Below are positions 8,312 to 18,157 of a DNA stretch of 64,000 nt, piece by piece. The stretch comes from Pseudomonadales bacterium. GTDB taxonomy: Bacteria; Pseudomonadota; Gammaproteobacteria; Pseudomonadales; Ketobacteraceae. Position 1 is the stretch's first letter. Each line of letters starts with the position of its first letter. The position numbers were made by a program, and so were the translations under genes. The stretch spans positions 84,166 through 148,165 of the forward strand of contig JAGUVW010000036.1 in NCBI GenBank assembly GCA_020062665.1. The letters are read 5' to 3'. The notes under the pieces are model-generated. The model had not been told where the DNA came from and did no database searches. It saw only the letters and a program-made list of their open reading frames with translations.

Positions 8312-9436
8312 ATGCACTGTGAGTCCCCCATCAAACGCCGCAAATCCCGCCAGATCATGGTCGGCAATGTGCCGGTGGGCGGCGACGCGCCGATCACCGT
8401 CCAGTCCATGACCAATACTGAAACCTGCGACGTGGATGCGACGGTCGGCCAGATCAAGCGCATGGAAGATGCCGGCGTGGACATCGTGCGGGTGTCCGTT
8501 CCCTCCATGGAAGCGGCCGACGCGTTTGGCGAGATCAAGAAGCGCGTCAACGTGCCGCTGGTGGCAGACATTCATTTCGACTACAAGATTGCGCTTGCCG
8601 TGGCGGAAAAAGGCGTGGACTGCCTGCGCATCAACCCCGGCAACATTGGCCGGGAAGATCGCATTCGCGCGGTGGTGGATGCCGCCCGCGACAAGGGCAT
8701 TCCGATCCGGGTGGGCGTGAACGCAGGTTCCCTGGAAAAGGATCTGCAGAAGAAATACGGCGAGCCCACGCCGGAAGCGCTGGTGGAGTCCGCCATGCGC
8801 CATGTCGACATCCTCACCCGCATGCAGTTCGACAATTTCAAGCTGAGCCTGAAGGCGTCCAACGTGTTCATGACCGTGGCTGCTTACCGCCTGATCGCCG
8901 CCCAGATCGACAATCCCCTGCATCTGGGTGTGACGGAAGCCGGCGGCCTGCGCTCCGGCACCGTGAAATCCGCCATTGCCCTGGGCGCGTTGCTGATGGA
9001 AGGCATCGGCGACACCCTGCGCATCTCGCTGGCGGCCGACCCGGTGGAAGAGGTGAAAGTCGGTTTCGATATCCTCAAGAGCCTGGGGCTGCGCACCAAG
9101 GGCATCAACCTGATCGCCTGTCCCAGCTGTTCGCGGCAGAATTTCGACGTGATTTCCACGGTGAATGCCCTGGAAGCACGGCTGGAAGACGTCAAGACCC
9201 CCCTCGACGTGGCCATCATCGGCTGCATCGTCAACGGTCCCGGCGAAGCCAAGGAAGTCCATGTCGGCCTGACTGGCGGCACCCCTGCCAACCTGATCTA
9301 CCGGGACGGCAAGCCCAGCCATAAAGTGTCGCCGGAAGATCTGGTGGACGAACTGGAGCGGGTGATCCGCGCCCGGGTGGCGGAAGCCGAAGCGAATCCG
9401 GCAAGCGCGCCTGCCAAGATCACGCTGGGCGCCTGA
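8312..9436 (+). CDS. ispG: 4-hydroxy-3-methylbut-2-enyl diphosphate synthase IspG
   Basis: [4Fe-4S] enzyme that converts MEcPP to HMBPP in the MEP isoprenoid pathway. 374 aa, like the E. coli enzyme (372). N-terminal TIM barrel with [21 protein letters not shown]-terminal cluster domain with CPSC and [13 protein letters not shown], which carry the three cysteines and the glutamate ligand. Conserved between rodZ and hisS. Confidence 0.96.
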   Translation: MHCESPIKRRKSRQIMVGNVPVGGDAPITVQSMTNTETCDVDATVGQIKRMEDAGVDIVRVSVPSMEAADAFGEIKKRVNVPLVADIHFDYKIALAVAEKGVDCLRINPGNIGREDRIRAVVDAARDKGIPIRVGVNAGSLEKDLQKKYGEPTPEALVESAMRHVDILTRMQFDNFKLSLKASNVFMTVAAYRLIAAQIDNPLHLGVTEAGGLRSGTVKSAIALGALLMEGIGDTLRISLAADPVEEVKVGFDILKSLGLRTKGINLIACPSCSRQNFDVISTVNALEARLEDVKTPLDVAIIGCIVNGPGEAKEVHVGLTGGTPANLIYRDGKPSHKVSPEDLVDELERVIRARVAEAEANPASAPAKITLGA

Positions 9437-9471
9437 TCGTTCCGCAGCGAATAAGCTCGTCGGCGCAGTAG

Positions 9472-9498
9472 TTATTCAACAGCTCCCTGGCTTATAAT
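9472..9498 (+). promoter_or_regulatory. Candidate hisS promoter
   Basis: A perfect TATAAT (9493-9498) about 94 nt before the hisS GTG, with a GC-rich discriminator. The -35 is poor (TTATTC, 15-nt spacing). It resembles the ndk promoter in layout. Confidence 0.4.
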
Positions 9499-9591
9499 CG
9501 GGCGCTTTGCCACGGCAGGGCGCCCGGGTCATCTCACCGGCAGCACGCCGCCCGCATTTCCGCCGTTTCGTCCCATTCAAAGGATTCAAGC

Positions 9592-10863
9592 GTGAGTCAG
9601 CGCATCAAAGCCATTCGCGGCATGAACGACATTTTGCCGAAGGATTCCACCGTCTGGCAGTTTCTGGAAGGCCGTGCCCGCCAGTTGCTGAACCAGTACG
9701 GCTACGGCGAGATCCGCATGCCCATCGTCGAATACACCGACCTGTTCAAACGCTCCATCGGTGAAGTCACCGACATCGTCGAAAAGGAGATGTACACCTT
9801 CGAGGATCGCAACGGCGAAAGCCTGACCCTGCGCCCGGAGGGCACTGCGGGCTGCGTTCGCGCCGGTGAAGAGCATGGCCTGCTGTACAACCAGGTGCAG
9901 CGCCTGTGGTACACCGGCCCCATGTTCCGCTACGAAAAACCCCAGAAAGGCCGCTACCGCCAGTTCCACCAGATCGGGGTGGAAACGTTCGGTATCGCCA
10001 CGCCGGATATCGACGCCGAACTGATCATCCTGACCGCCCGTTTGTGGCGCGAACTGGGCATTGCCGATCATGTGACCCTGCAGCTGAACAGCCTGGGTTC
10101 CAATGCCGCCCGCGCCAACTATCGCGCCGCTCTGGTGGACTACCTCACCCAGCACCGCGCGCAACTGGATGAAGACAGCCAGCGCCGCCTGGAATCCAAT
10201 CCGCTGCGAGTGCTGGACTCCAAGGATCACGGCACCCAGGCCATTCTGAAAGACGCCCCCAATCTGCTGGATTACCTGGACGAAGAATCCCGCGAGCATT
10301 TCCAGCAACTGCAGGCGCTGCTGACTGCGGCTGGCGTGGCATTCGACATCAATCCGCGTCTGGTGCGTGGCCTGGATTACTACTGCAAGACCGTGTTCGA
10401 GTGGGTGACCCACTCCCTGGGCGCCCAGGGCACGGTGTGTGCCGGCGGCCGTTACGATGGCCTGGTGGAACAGCTGGGCGGCAAGGCCACGCCGGCGGTG
10501 GGGTTCGCCATGGGCATGGAGCGGCTGGTATTGCTGCTGGATGTGGCCGGTGCGGTGAAGCACCTGTCGCCGGCGCCGGACGTGTACGTCGTGTCCGAGG
10601 ATGCGTCTGCGGCGCTGCTGCTGTCCGAGAACCTGCGCAGCCAGGTGCCGGCGCTCAAAGTGCTCTGCCACTGCGGCGGTGGCAAATTCAAGAAACAGAT
10701 GAAGCGGGCCGATGATGTGGGCGCCCGCTTCGCGCTGATCCTGGGTGAATCCGAAATCCAGAATCGCCAGGTCAGCATCAAGTTCCTGCGCGAGGCGCGG
10801 GAACAAATCACCCTCGATCAAACTCAATTAAAAACGTTTTTCGCTGACAGCGCCTCAGCTTAA
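9592..10863 (+). CDS. hisS: Histidyl-tRNA synthetase
   Basis: Class II aminoacyl-tRNA synthetase charging tRNA-His. 423 aa with a GTG start (AAGGATT upstream). Motifs: [11 protein letters not shown] at the N-terminus, motif 2 in [20 protein letters not shown], the histidine-specific [12 protein letters not shown] and CAGGRYDGL, motif 3 around GFAMGMERL, and a C-terminal anticodon-binding domain. yfgM begins 12 nt after its stop. Confidence 0.96.
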   Translation: MSQRIKAIRGMNDILPKDSTVWQFLEGRARQLLNQYGYGEIRMPIVEYTDLFKRSIGEVTDIVEKEMYTFEDRNGESLTLRPEGTAGCVRAGEEHGLLYNQVQRLWYTGPMFRYEKPQKGRYRQFHQIGVETFGIATPDIDAELIILTARLWRELGIADHVTLQLNSLGSNAARANYRAALVDYLTQHRAQLDEDSQRRLESNPLRVLDSKDHGTQAILKDAPNLLDYLDEESREHFQQLQALLTAAGVAFDINPRLVRGLDYYCKTVFEWVTHSLGAQGTVCAGGRYDGLVEQLGGKATPAVGFAMGMERLVLLLDVAGAVKHLSPAPDVYVVSEDASAALLLSENLRSQVPALKVLCHCGGGKFKKQMKRADDVGARFALILGESEIQNRQVSIKFLREAREQITLDQTQLKTFFADSASA

Positions 10864-10874
10864 GGAGTCAACCG

Positions 10875-11561
10875 GTGGACGTGTACACAACAGAAGAACA
10901 ACAAATCGAAGTCATCCGCAAATGGTGGAAGGCTAACGGCAACAGCGTGCTGATCGGTATTGTGGTGGCGATCAGTCTGGTGCTGGGCTGGCAATTGTGG
11001 AAGCAGAACAATCAGGCGCGCGGTGAGGGTGCTGCAGCACTCTACACCCAGATGATCGAGTCCGCCGGATTGGTGCAGCAGGATCGGCTGGAGAAAAAAG
11101 CCGACGAGCTGGAAGGCCATCTTGCCACCTTCAAACACCTGGGCGGGCAGTTGAAGGAAGATTTCGCCAACACTGAATACGGCGTCTTTGCCGCCATGTT
11201 GCTGGCGCGGGAAGCGTTGTTCAGCAAGCAGCCGGATGAAGCCATCGCCGAACTGAAATGGGCGCAGGAAAAAACCCGCAGCGAGGGCATTCGCCTGATC
11301 GTGAACCTGCGGCTGGCCCGCGTCCTGGCGGCCAAGGGTGATTTCGATGCGGCTCTCAAGCAGCTGGATGCGGTGCAGCCCGGTGCTCAGGCCGATGCCT
11401 ATGAAGAAGTGCGCGGTGACATCTACCTGCAGCAGGGCAAGCGCGACGACGCCCGCGCCGCCTATCAGAAAGCCATGACCCTAAGCGAAGAAAAGAGCAG
11501 TGGTTCGCCACGCCCCATTCTCAAGATCAAACACGACAATCTGCTGGTGGCTGACAAGTAA
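10875..11561 (+). CDS. yfgM: YfgM family ancillary protein of the Sec translocon
   Basis: 228 aa with a GTG start and a TAAGGAG Shine-Dalgarno. One N-terminal transmembrane helix (about 24-42) is followed by a periplasmic TPR-like helical domain (DUF2133). E. coli YfgM associates with SecYEG/PpiD and affects stress signalling. Lies between hisS and bamB as in most gammaproteobacteria; the stop overlaps the bamB ATG. Confidence 0.9.
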   Translation: MDVYTTEEQQIEVIRKWWKANGNSVLIGIVVAISLVLGWQLWKQNNQARGEGAAALYTQMIESAGLVQQDRLEKKADELEGHLATFKHLGGQLKEDFANTEYGVFAAMLLAREALFSKQPDEAIAELKWAQEKTRSEGIRLIVNLRLARVLAAKGDFDAALKQLDAVQPGAQADAYEEVRGDIYLQQGKRDDARAAYQKAMTLSEEKSSGSPRPILKIKHDNLLVADK

Positions 11562-12766
11562 TGCGATATTGGTTTCTGATTCTGCTGGTTCCTTTTCTGC
11601 TGGCTGGTTGCAGCAACAATGACGACAGCGTGATCGAGCCGTCGCCGTTGCCTCAGTTCAAGAGTACCGCCAAGGTGAAAAAACTCTGGGCCGTGAGTGT
11701 GGGCAAGGGCGTGGACAATGCTTTTCTGAGCCTGAAGCCGGCGGTGACAGAGCGCTGGGTGTTTGCTGCTGCCCACAACGGCAAGGTTGTGAAAATCGAG
11801 CGCGACACCGGCAAGCGGGTCTGGGCCGTTGATACCGACCAGGCCATCACCGGTGGTGTTGGCGCGGGCTATGGCCTTGTGGCCGTGGGAACCGGCAACG
11901 GTGAAGCCCTGTTGCTCGACGAGAAGGACGGCACCTTGCTGTGGCAGAAGTCGCTCGGCGGCCAGATCATGTCGGCACCGGCCATCGGCCCTGATCGCGT
12001 GGTGGTGCAGACCATCGATGGCCGCCTGCATGGGCTGTCACGGGAAGATGGAGCGGTAGCCTGGATATACGACACCTCGATTCCGATCCTGACCCTGCGC
12101 GGCGAAAGCAGCCCGGTGGTTATCGGGGGTGCCACGCTGGCGGGCTTCGCCAACGGCAAGCTGGCAGCGCTGGATACCAACACCGGCTTTGTGGCGTGGG
12201 AGCGGGTGATCGGCGAGGCCAAGGGCCGTTCCGAGCTGGAGCGTCTGATCGACCTCGACGGCCGTTTCTGGGTATCCGGCAAGACCGTCTATGCCGCGAC
12301 CTACCAGGGCAACGTCGCTGCCCTTGATATTCCCTCGGGCCGCCTGCTGTGGCAGCGCAAGCTGTCGTCCTTCGCCGGGGTGTCCGAGTTCCTCAGCCAG
12401 CTCTATGTCGTGGATGAAGAAAGCGTGGTACACGCGATGGAATCCCTGTCCGGCACGGATATGTGGCAGCAGGAAGGCCTGCGGGGCCGGGGGCTTTCCG
12501 CGCCCACCGCTTACGACCGCTATGTGGTGGTGGGGGATTTCGAAGGGTATCTGCACTGGCTGTCCTACCGCGATGGCAGCTATGTCGCGCGGGTGAAGGT
12601 GGGGGTGCAGCACCGGGCCCGTCCGGATGCCAAGCTGGGCACCGTGGTCCGCAAGCCCAGTTATGACGAAGGCTTGCGCGCCGAGCCGGTGGTGTATCAG
12701 GATATCGTCTACATGCAGGCCAACAGCGGCGAACTGGCCGCCTATCAGGTCATCGAGAAAGAATGA
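11561..12766 (+). CDS. bamB: Outer-membrane assembly lipoprotein BamB
   Basis: Beta-propeller lipoprotein of the BAM complex, which inserts outer-membrane beta-barrels. 401 aa. Signal peptide [17 protein letters not shown] with lipidated Cys17. PQQ-like propeller blades repeat through the protein (for example [20 protein letters not shown] and [20 protein letters not shown]). The stop overlaps the start of der by 4 nt. Confidence 0.94.
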   Translation: MRYWFLILLVPFLLAGCSNNDDSVIEPSPLPQFKSTAKVKKLWAVSVGKGVDNAFLSLKPAVTERWVFAAAHNGKVVKIERDTGKRVWAVDTDQAITGGVGAGYGLVAVGTGNGEALLLDEKDGTLLWQKSLGGQIMSAPAIGPDRVVVQTIDGRLHGLSREDGAVAWIYDTSIPILTLRGESSPVVIGGATLAGFANGKLAALDTNTGFVAWERVIGEAKGRSELERLIDLDGRFWVSGKTVYAATYQGNVAALDIPSGRLLWQRKLSSFAGVSEFLSQLYVVDEESVVHAMESLSGTDMWQQEGLRGRGLSAPTAYDRYVVVGDFEGYLHWLSYRDGSYVARVKVGVQHRARPDAKLGTVVRKPSYDEGLRAEPVVYQDIVYMQANSGELAAYQVIEKE

Positions 12767-14190
12767 AACCGGTTATTGCCCTGGTGGGCCGTCCCAATGT
12801 GGGCAAATCCACGCTGTTCAACCGTCTGACCAAGACCCGGGACGCCATCGTCGCGGACATGCCGGGCCTGACCCGTGACCGCCAGTACGGCGATGCGTCC
12901 TGGGGCGAGCACCAGTTCATCGTCATCGATACCGGTGGTATTACCGGCGATGAAGCGGGCGTCGACTTGCACATGCGCAACCAGTCCCTGCAGGCGGTGG
13001 AAGAGGCCCACGCGGTGCTGTTCATGGTGGACGCCCAGGTTGGCCTCACCCCGGTGGACGAGCAGCTGGCCCAGCATCTGCGTCAGCGTCAGAAGCCCAT
13101 CTTTGTGGTGGTGAACAAGGTGGACGGCCAGAACGAGGATCTGGTGCTGCTGGATTTCCATGCGCTGGCACTTGGGCATCCCTATGGTATCGCCGCCGCC
13201 CATGGCCGTGGTGTGACCCAGCTGATGGATGCAGTGTTCGCCCACCTGCCGGTGCAGCCCAGCATCGAGGATCTGGGCGAGGGCGTCGAGACCGGCATCA
13301 AGATGGCCATCGTGGGCCGCCCCAACGTGGGCAAGTCCACCCTGGTGAACCGCATGCTGGGGGAAGAGCGGGTCATCGTGTACGACCTGCCCGGCACTAC
13401 CCGCGACAGTGTGTACATCCCGTTCGAGCGTCACGGCAAGCATTACACCATCATCGACACCGCCGGTGTGCGCAAGCGTGGCAAGGTGTTCGAGGCGGTG
13501 GAAAAATTCTCCGTCATCAAGACCCTGCAGGCGGTGGAAGACGCCCATGTGGTGGTGCTGGTGCTGGATGCCCGCGAAGGCGTGGTGGAGCAGGACATGC
13601 ATCTGCTGGGTTTCGTGCTGGAAACCGGCCGCTCCCTCGTGATTGCGTTGAACAAGTGGGACGGCATGTCCCAGGATGACAAGCAGAAAGTCAAAACCGA
13701 TATCGAGCGCAAGCTGGGCTTTGTGGATTTCGCCAAGATCCATTTCATTTCCGCCCTGCACGGCACCGGTGTGGGCGAGCTGTATGCGTCCATCCAGAAG
13801 GCCTATGAATCCGCCTTCAAGAAACTGTCCACCGCGTTCCTGACCAAGATCCTGGAAGACGCCCTGCAGGATCACCAGCCTCCGCTGGTCAACGGGCGCC
13901 GCATCAAGCTGCGTTATGCCCATATGGGCGGCAGCAATCCTCCACTGATTGTCATACACGGCAATCAGACTGAGAGCGTGCCCAATTCCTACAAGCGCTA
14001 TCTCGAGAACACGTTCCGCAAGGTGATGGATCTGGAAGGCACCCCGATCCGCATCGAATTCAAGACCGGTGAAAACCCCTATGCTGGCAAGCGCAACACC
14101 TTGACGCCCCGCCAGATGTACCGGAAACAGCGGATGGTGTCGCACCACAAGAAAGCGGAAAAAAAGAAGAAGAACAAGAAGCGTTTCTGA
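12763..14190 (+). CDS. der: Ribosome-assembly GTPase Der (EngA)
   Basis: Tandem-GTPase factor for 50S subunit maturation. 475 aa: first G domain with [14 protein letters not shown] and NKVD, an acidic linker, second G domain with [14 protein letters not shown] and NKWD, then a C-terminal KH-like domain. It ends in a lysine-rich tail ([13 protein letters not shown]), usual for the family. Last gene of the long housekeeping run. Confidence 0.96.
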   Translation: MKPVIALVGRPNVGKSTLFNRLTKTRDAIVADMPGLTRDRQYGDASWGEHQFIVIDTGGITGDEAGVDLHMRNQSLQAVEEAHAVLFMVDAQVGLTPVDEQLAQHLRQRQKPIFVVVNKVDGQNEDLVLLDFHALALGHPYGIAAAHGRGVTQLMDAVFAHLPVQPSIEDLGEGVETGIKMAIVGRPNVGKSTLVNRMLGEERVIVYDLPGTTRDSVYIPFERHGKHYTIIDTAGVRKRGKVFEAVEKFSVIKTLQAVEDAHVVVLVLDAREGVVEQDMHLLGFVLETGRSLVIALNKWDGMSQDDKQKVKTDIERKLGFVDFAKIHFISALHGTGVGELYASIQKAYESAFKKLSTAFLTKILEDALQDHQPPLVNGRRIKLRYAHMGGSNPPLIVIHGNQTESVPNSYKRYLENTFRKVMDLEGTPIRIEFKTGENPYAGKRNTLTPRQMYRKQRMVSHHKKAEKKKKNKKRF

Positions 14191-14281
14191 GCGGCAGCCC
14201 CAGCCCCGCGTTTCTGCGGATTTGCCAGGCTGCCCGTTTGTCTGCATGATGCGGAAGGGCTGCGATCCAAGGAGGTTGGCG

Positions 14282-14905
14282 GTGACGGAACAGGAAGGCG
14301 TGATCAAATATCAGCTGGTGTTTTCCTTCGCCGAGCCTGTGGAGTTCGAGCGTTTCACGGCGCTCAACTACTGGCGCTGCTATCTTTTCCGCCTAGGGCT
14401 GATCGGCCAGGATGCTGCCCGCTACGATGGCCTGGGCTACGGCAACATCAGCAGCCGGCTGGGCTCGGGCAGCAGTGAATTCCTGATCTCGGCCACCCAG
14501 ACGGGTCATCTGCCGCTGTTATGCCGGGAACACTACGCTCACGTTATTGCCTTCGATCTGCAGCGCAACTGGTTGCAGGCGAATGGTTTGCATCCGCCGT
14601 CCTCCGAGGCCCTCACCCACGCCAGCCTCTACGCCTGCCGCAAGGATGTGGGCTGTGTCATGCACATCCATTGCCCCCGGATCTGGGCGCGGGCTGAAGA
14701 ACTGCGGATTCCATCCACCCCGGCCAGCATTCCCTACGGTACTCCGGAGATGGGGCGTGCGGTGCAGACATTGGTGGCGGAGCGGGTGGAGCCGCGCGGT
14801 GTTGTCGCCATGCTGGGACATCAGGACGGCATGTTGGTGTACGGTACCGATGAGGAAGATGCCGGCGCCGTGCTGACGGATCTGTTGCAGCACGGCTGCG
14901 GCTGA
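14282..14905 (+). CDS. Class II aldolase/adducin-domain protein
   Basis: 207 aa from a GTG preceded by an AAGGAGG Shine-Dalgarno; upstream starts are less well placed. It fits the class II aldolase/adducin fold: YGNISSRLG near the N-terminus, then the metal-binding HxH of VMHIHCPRIW. It could be a small aldolase or a methylthioribulose-phosphate dehydratase relative, but the substrate cannot be read from the sequence. It ends only 6 bp from the convergent DUF2914 gene, with no terminator between. Confidence 0.75.
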   Translation: MTEQEGVIKYQLVFSFAEPVEFERFTALNYWRCYLFRLGLIGQDAARYDGLGYGNISSRLGSGSSEFLISATQTGHLPLLCREHYAHVIAFDLQRNWLQANGLHPPSSEALTHASLYACRKDVGCVMHIHCPRIWARAEELRIPSTPASIPYGTPEMGRAVQTLVAERVEPRGVVAMLGHQDGMLVYGTDEEDAGAVLTDLLQHGCG

Positions 14906-14911
14906 GCGTGT

Positions 14912-15718
14912 TTATTTCCCCAGATGAAATTCACTGCGTGCCAGCAGGATGTCGCGCTGGTCGGTGACTTCCACCTGCCAGTCTCCCGCCAGTTTCGGAT
15001 TGAAATGTTTGCTCGCGTGCCCGCGCCAGGTGTTGGTGCCCACCCGGATGCGCACCGACGTGCTGGGCTTGCCGTTGTGTTTCCAGGTCCAGGTGAGCAC
15101 ATCGCCCGCGCGGCCGTGAATATCGATGAACAGATGCAGGTCAAAGGCGTCGCGGCCGCTGAGTGTTGTGGTGTCGGTGACCGGTGCGCCTGGCTCCCGG
15201 CCCCGTATGCTGTCCGTGATCACCGCGCGTTTGACGGCGGGCATCATGATGGAGGTGCGCACCTGATGATCCGGCTGGGTGCTGGCTTGCTGCGGGTGGG
15301 CGGGGATGGCGGTTGCCTCTGTGGCCTGCGCGGCGATGGCCTGTTGTGAAGTGCTTGCCTCAGCGCTTGCGGGTGCAGCGGCGGGTTTTGTCTCGGTACC
15401 GGTCGCAGCGATTTCAGTGCGCGTTGCTGCCGGTATTTCCTGTGGTGTCAGGTCTGGTGCGGCGGCGGTTTCATCCGACGATGCCGATACAGCACCCGGA
15501 GGTTCCTGCTGCGTGATCGCATTGATCGCGAGTGGTGAGTTGACACCACTGTCATCGTTGCTGATCAGTTTGAACACGCCATAGCCCACACCCGCCAGTG
15601 CAAGCACCAGCGCAACGGCCACCAGTGCAACGCGATGCCACAGGATGACGTCGACGTATTCCGGCGCGGCGTCGGTGACATGGTTGAAGGGAGCGGGATT
15701 GGCGGAGTATTTGGCCAT
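14912..15718 (-). CDS. DUF2914 membrane protein
   Basis: 268 aa. Cytoplasmic N-terminus, one transmembrane helix (about 31-52), an Ala/Thr/Gln/Pro-rich linker (about 60-155) and a C-terminal DUF2914 domain (about 185-268) with the characteristic LTWTWKHNGKPSTSVRIRVG and LAGDWQVEVTD. Family function is unknown; the domain is probably periplasmic. It starts 12 bp after the xseA stop and is probably co-transcribed. Confidence 0.75.
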   Translation of the reverse strand: MAKYSANPAPFNHVTDAAPEYVDVILWHRVALVAVALVLALAGVGYGVFKLISNDDSGVNSPLAINAITQQEPPGAVSASSDETAAAPDLTPQEIPAATRTEIAATGTETKPAAAPASAEASTSQQAIAAQATEATAIPAHPQQASTQPDHQVRTSIMMPAVKRAVITDSIRGREPGAPVTDTTTLSGRDAFDLHLFIDIHGRAGDVLTWTWKHNGKPSTSVRIRVGTNTWRGHASKHFNPKLAGDWQVEVTDQRDILLARSEFHLGK

Positions 15719-15730
15719 GGATTATTCCGT

Positions 15731-17095
15731 TTAGATCGCGAGTGGTTTCTGTTCGGGACTGCCGGTGGATTCCACCCGGCAGCGCAATTCACCTTCGTGC
15801 AGGCGCGCAGTCACGGTCTGTCCGGGTGTCACCTGCTGGCTGCTGCGCACAACGGTACCATCAACGGTCTGCACGATGGCGTAGCCGCGCCCCAAGGTGT
15901 TGAGCGGGCTGACGGTGTTGAGTCGCTGGGCCAGATGCGCGATGTCGCGCTGCTGATCACGCAGCTGCTGGGCCATGGTTTTGTGCAGGGTACTGGACAG
16001 GGTTTCCACGCGGCGGACGCAGGATTGCACGGCGTGCAGCGGCGTGTGGGACTGCAGGCGGGCGCGGGCGGTGGCCAGCTGGCTGGTTTGCAATTGCAGT
16101 TTGCGCTGGATGGCGTTGCGCAGACGCAGATCCAGTTCGTCCAGACGCTGGTTGTGTTCCTCCAGGCGCTTGCCGGGATGCTTGAGCTGGCGGCTGAGCC
16201 AATTCAGCCGTTCCTTCTGCCGTTCGATCAGATCCGTGATCCAGTCTTCCAGCCACTGTGCGTAGCCTTCGAGATTGTTGCGCAGTTCCTCGCTGTCGGC
16301 ACTGAGCATTTCGGCAGCGGCGGAGGGTGTGGGCGCGCGCGCGTCAGCAACGAAATCGGCGATGGTGAAATCGATCTGGTGACCCACGGCGGAAACAATC
16401 GGCAGCGCACTGGCGGCGATGGACCGCGCGACCTTTTCGTCGTTGAAGCACCACAGATCTTCCAGCGAGCCGCCGCCACGTCCCACGATCAGCACGTCGC
16501 ATTCGTTGCGTGCGTTGGCTTTGGCGATCGCCTTGCAGATTTGCGCCGGCGCTTCGGTACCCTGCACCAGCGTGGGATAGATGATGACGTCGGTGAGCGG
16601 AAAACGTCGCTGCAGCACGGTGAGGATGTCGTGGATGGCCGCGCCGGTGGGCGAGGTGATCACGCCGATACGGGCAGGGCGCAGTGGCACCGGGCGCTTG
16701 CGGGATTCGTCGAACAGTCCCTCGGCCTGCAGCTTTGCTTTCAGTTGCTCGAACGCGCGCTGCAGGGCGCCGAGGCCCGCTTCTTCCATCTGATCCACGA
16801 TCAGCTGGTAATCGCCGCGCGGTGTGTACAGGCTGAGGCGGCCGCGCACCAGCACCTGCACACCATCGCGGGGGCGGAAATTCAGGTGCACGTTGTTGCC
16901 GCGAAACATGGCGGCGCGGATCTGGGCGTCGTCGTCTTTCAGCGTGAAATAGAGATGGCCGGAACGGGGCTGCACCAGGTTGGAAATTTCGCCTTCGATC
17001 CACACAGCGGGAAACTGGCCTTCCAGCAGACGCTTGGCGGCGTTGTTGAGTTCCGTGACGGAAAAGATGTGGCGTTGGGAGGCGGCTTCAGGCAT
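15731..17095 (-). CDS. xseA: Exodeoxyribonuclease VII large subunit
   Basis: Catalytic subunit of the single-strand exonuclease ExoVII. 454 aa: N-terminal OB-fold (GEISNLVQPRSGHLYFTLKD), catalytic core with GRGGGSLEDLWCFNDE and SAVGHQIDFTIADFVADARA, coiled-coil region about 260-370, and a small C-terminal domain. xseB is not in the window. The start overlaps the apbE stop by 8 bp, so apbE, xseA and DUF2914 probably share a message. Confidence 0.93.
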   Translation of the reverse strand: MPEAASQRHIFSVTELNNAAKRLLEGQFPAVWIEGEISNLVQPRSGHLYFTLKDDDAQIRAAMFRGNNVHLNFRPRDGVQVLVRGRLSLYTPRGDYQLIVDQMEEAGLGALQRAFEQLKAKLQAEGLFDESRKRPVPLRPARIGVITSPTGAAIHDILTVLQRRFPLTDVIIYPTLVQGTEAPAQICKAIAKANARNECDVLIVGRGGGSLEDLWCFNDEKVARSIAASALPIVSAVGHQIDFTIADFVADARAPTPSAAAEMLSADSEELRNNLEGYAQWLEDWITDLIERQKERLNWLSRQLKHPGKRLEEHNQRLDELDLRLRNAIQRKLQLQTSQLATARARLQSHTPLHAVQSCVRRVETLSSTLHKTMAQQLRDQQRDIAHLAQRLNTVSPLNTLGRGYAIVQTVDGTVVRSSQQVTPGQTVTARLHEGELRCRVESTGSPEQKPLAI

Positions 17096-18005
17096 GGGCC
17101 GATGATACCGGATCGGTCAGGGTGCCGTACACCTGTCCGTTCTGATCCATCGCGAGCCAGGGCAGTTCCAGGTCGTTGAGCCAGTCGATGCCGTTGCCGC
17201 CTTTCAGCAGCGCGATGGTGGTGGCGGTGCCTGCCAGCAGGCAGTGATCGGCCACCACGCTCACCGCCATCAGGCCGCGCACTGGCCAGCCGGTGCGAGG
17301 ATTGAGGATGTGGCCGTAGCGCTGGCCGTCGACCATCAGGCAGCGTTCGTAGTCGCCGCTGCTGGCAAGCGCGCCCTGCTGCAAAGGTAGCGTGGCGAGA
17401 ATGGCGCCGGGCTGGCGCGGGTGGCGGATACCAATGGCCCAGGGCCGGCCATCCGGATGGGGGCCGATGACGCGGATGTCGCCGCCCAGTTCCACCAGTC
17501 CGTGCTGAATGCCGTGCTGCGTTGCGACGGCGGCAGCACCATCGGCGGCATATTCCTTCACGTAACCGCCGAAATCGATTTCCATGTCGGGGCGGGCGAA
17601 ATGCAGCAGATTGTTGTCGATGTGAAGTTTGTTCCAGCCGATGCGTGGCAGCAGTTCATCGATCTGTTGTTGCGACGGCAGACGGCCGCTGCGGAAATCC
17701 CAGGCGCGACGCAAAATGCCGGAGGTGATGTCGAACAGGCCGTCGCTCTGTTCCCAGGCGGTGTGGGCGTAATTCAGCAGCGCGGCGGTTTCGTGATCCA
17801 GCGGAAAGGGGTTGCCGGATTGTGCGGATGCATGAATGGCGGCGGTGATACTGTCGTCGCGGTAGCGGGAGTATTTCTGTTCCAGACGTCGGACTTCGGC
17901 TTCGCATTGTTGTGCCACCGCGCAGGCGTGGGATTCCGTGTCCGCGTACAGGTGGACGGTGCAGGGGGAACCCATGGCCTGGAAGGAGTGGCGGTGGTAG
18001 TGCAC
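17088..18005 (-). CDS. apbE: FAD:protein FMN transferase (ApbE family)
   Basis: Attaches FMN to Thr/Ser of target proteins. 305 aa from a GTG at 18005 with a GAGG Shine-Dalgarno; a TTG at 18047 is less likely because it lies inside a repeat element. Family motifs: FQAMGSPC near the N-terminus, YSRYRDDS, SDGLFDITSG, DFGGYVKEYAADGA, ELGGDIRV and HILNPRTGWPV. No signal peptide or lipobox is visible, unlike E. coli ApbE. It is the last member of the redox locus that begins at 22566, separated from the DUF3570 gene by the element at 18027-18146. The likely partner is the DUF3570 protein, which has SGAS motifs. Confidence 0.88.
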   Translation of the reverse strand: MHYHRHSFQAMGSPCTVHLYADTESHACAVAQQCEAEVRRLEQKYSRYRDDSITAAIHASAQSGNPFPLDHETAALLNYAHTAWEQSDGLFDITSGILRRAWDFRSGRLPSQQQIDELLPRIGWNKLHIDNNLLHFARPDMEIDFGGYVKEYAADGAAAVATQHGIQHGLVELGGDIRVIGPHPDGRPWAIGIRHPRQPGAILATLPLQQGALASSGDYERCLMVDGQRYGHILNPRTGWPVRGLMAVSVVADHCLLAGTATTIALLKGGNGIDWLNDLELPWLAMDQNGQVYGTLTDPVSSAHA

Positions 18006-18026
18006 GTGGGGCCTCGCGTAGGTTGA

Positions 18027-18146
18027 ATCACGCGGGCGGTCAGGCAATTACATCCCAGACGCTCTGCGACATGGATGTCGCGGAGCAGCCCCCATGGATG
18101 GGTTCACGGCGTGTCTGGGATGTAATTGCCTGATCGCCCGTGTGAT
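18027..18146. repeat. Long inverted-repeat element with nested GGAT hairpins
   Basis: Two 34-nt arms (18027-18060 and 18113-18146) pair with 32 Watson-Crick and 2 G-T pairs; the inner 20 bp are perfect. The 52-nt centre holds a GCTCTGCGACAT / ATGTCGCGGAGC hairpin (18061-18086) and a CCCAT-GG-ATGGG hairpin, so CATGGATG occurs twice. The layout resembles dispersed palindromic repeats I recall from Pseudomonas and Marinobacter-like genomes. There is no T-run. It lies between the DUF3570 stop and the apbE start and could act as a terminator or mRNA-end stabiliser. Confidence 0.75.
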
Positions 18147-18157
18147 CGCACCAAGAA

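Noticed and set aside
14191..14281. Terminator between der and the aldolase gene
   Set aside because: Only a 4-bp CCGC/GCGG stem without a T-run is visible.
18006..18047. Longer apbE from a TTG at 18047
   Set aside because: The extra residues come from the repeat element and the start has no ribosome site; the GTG at 18005 has GAGG at good spacing.
18061..18110. Integron attC or phage attachment site
   Set aside because: No integrase gene, no core-site motif and no direct repeat flank it; nested palindromes fit a dispersed repeat better.
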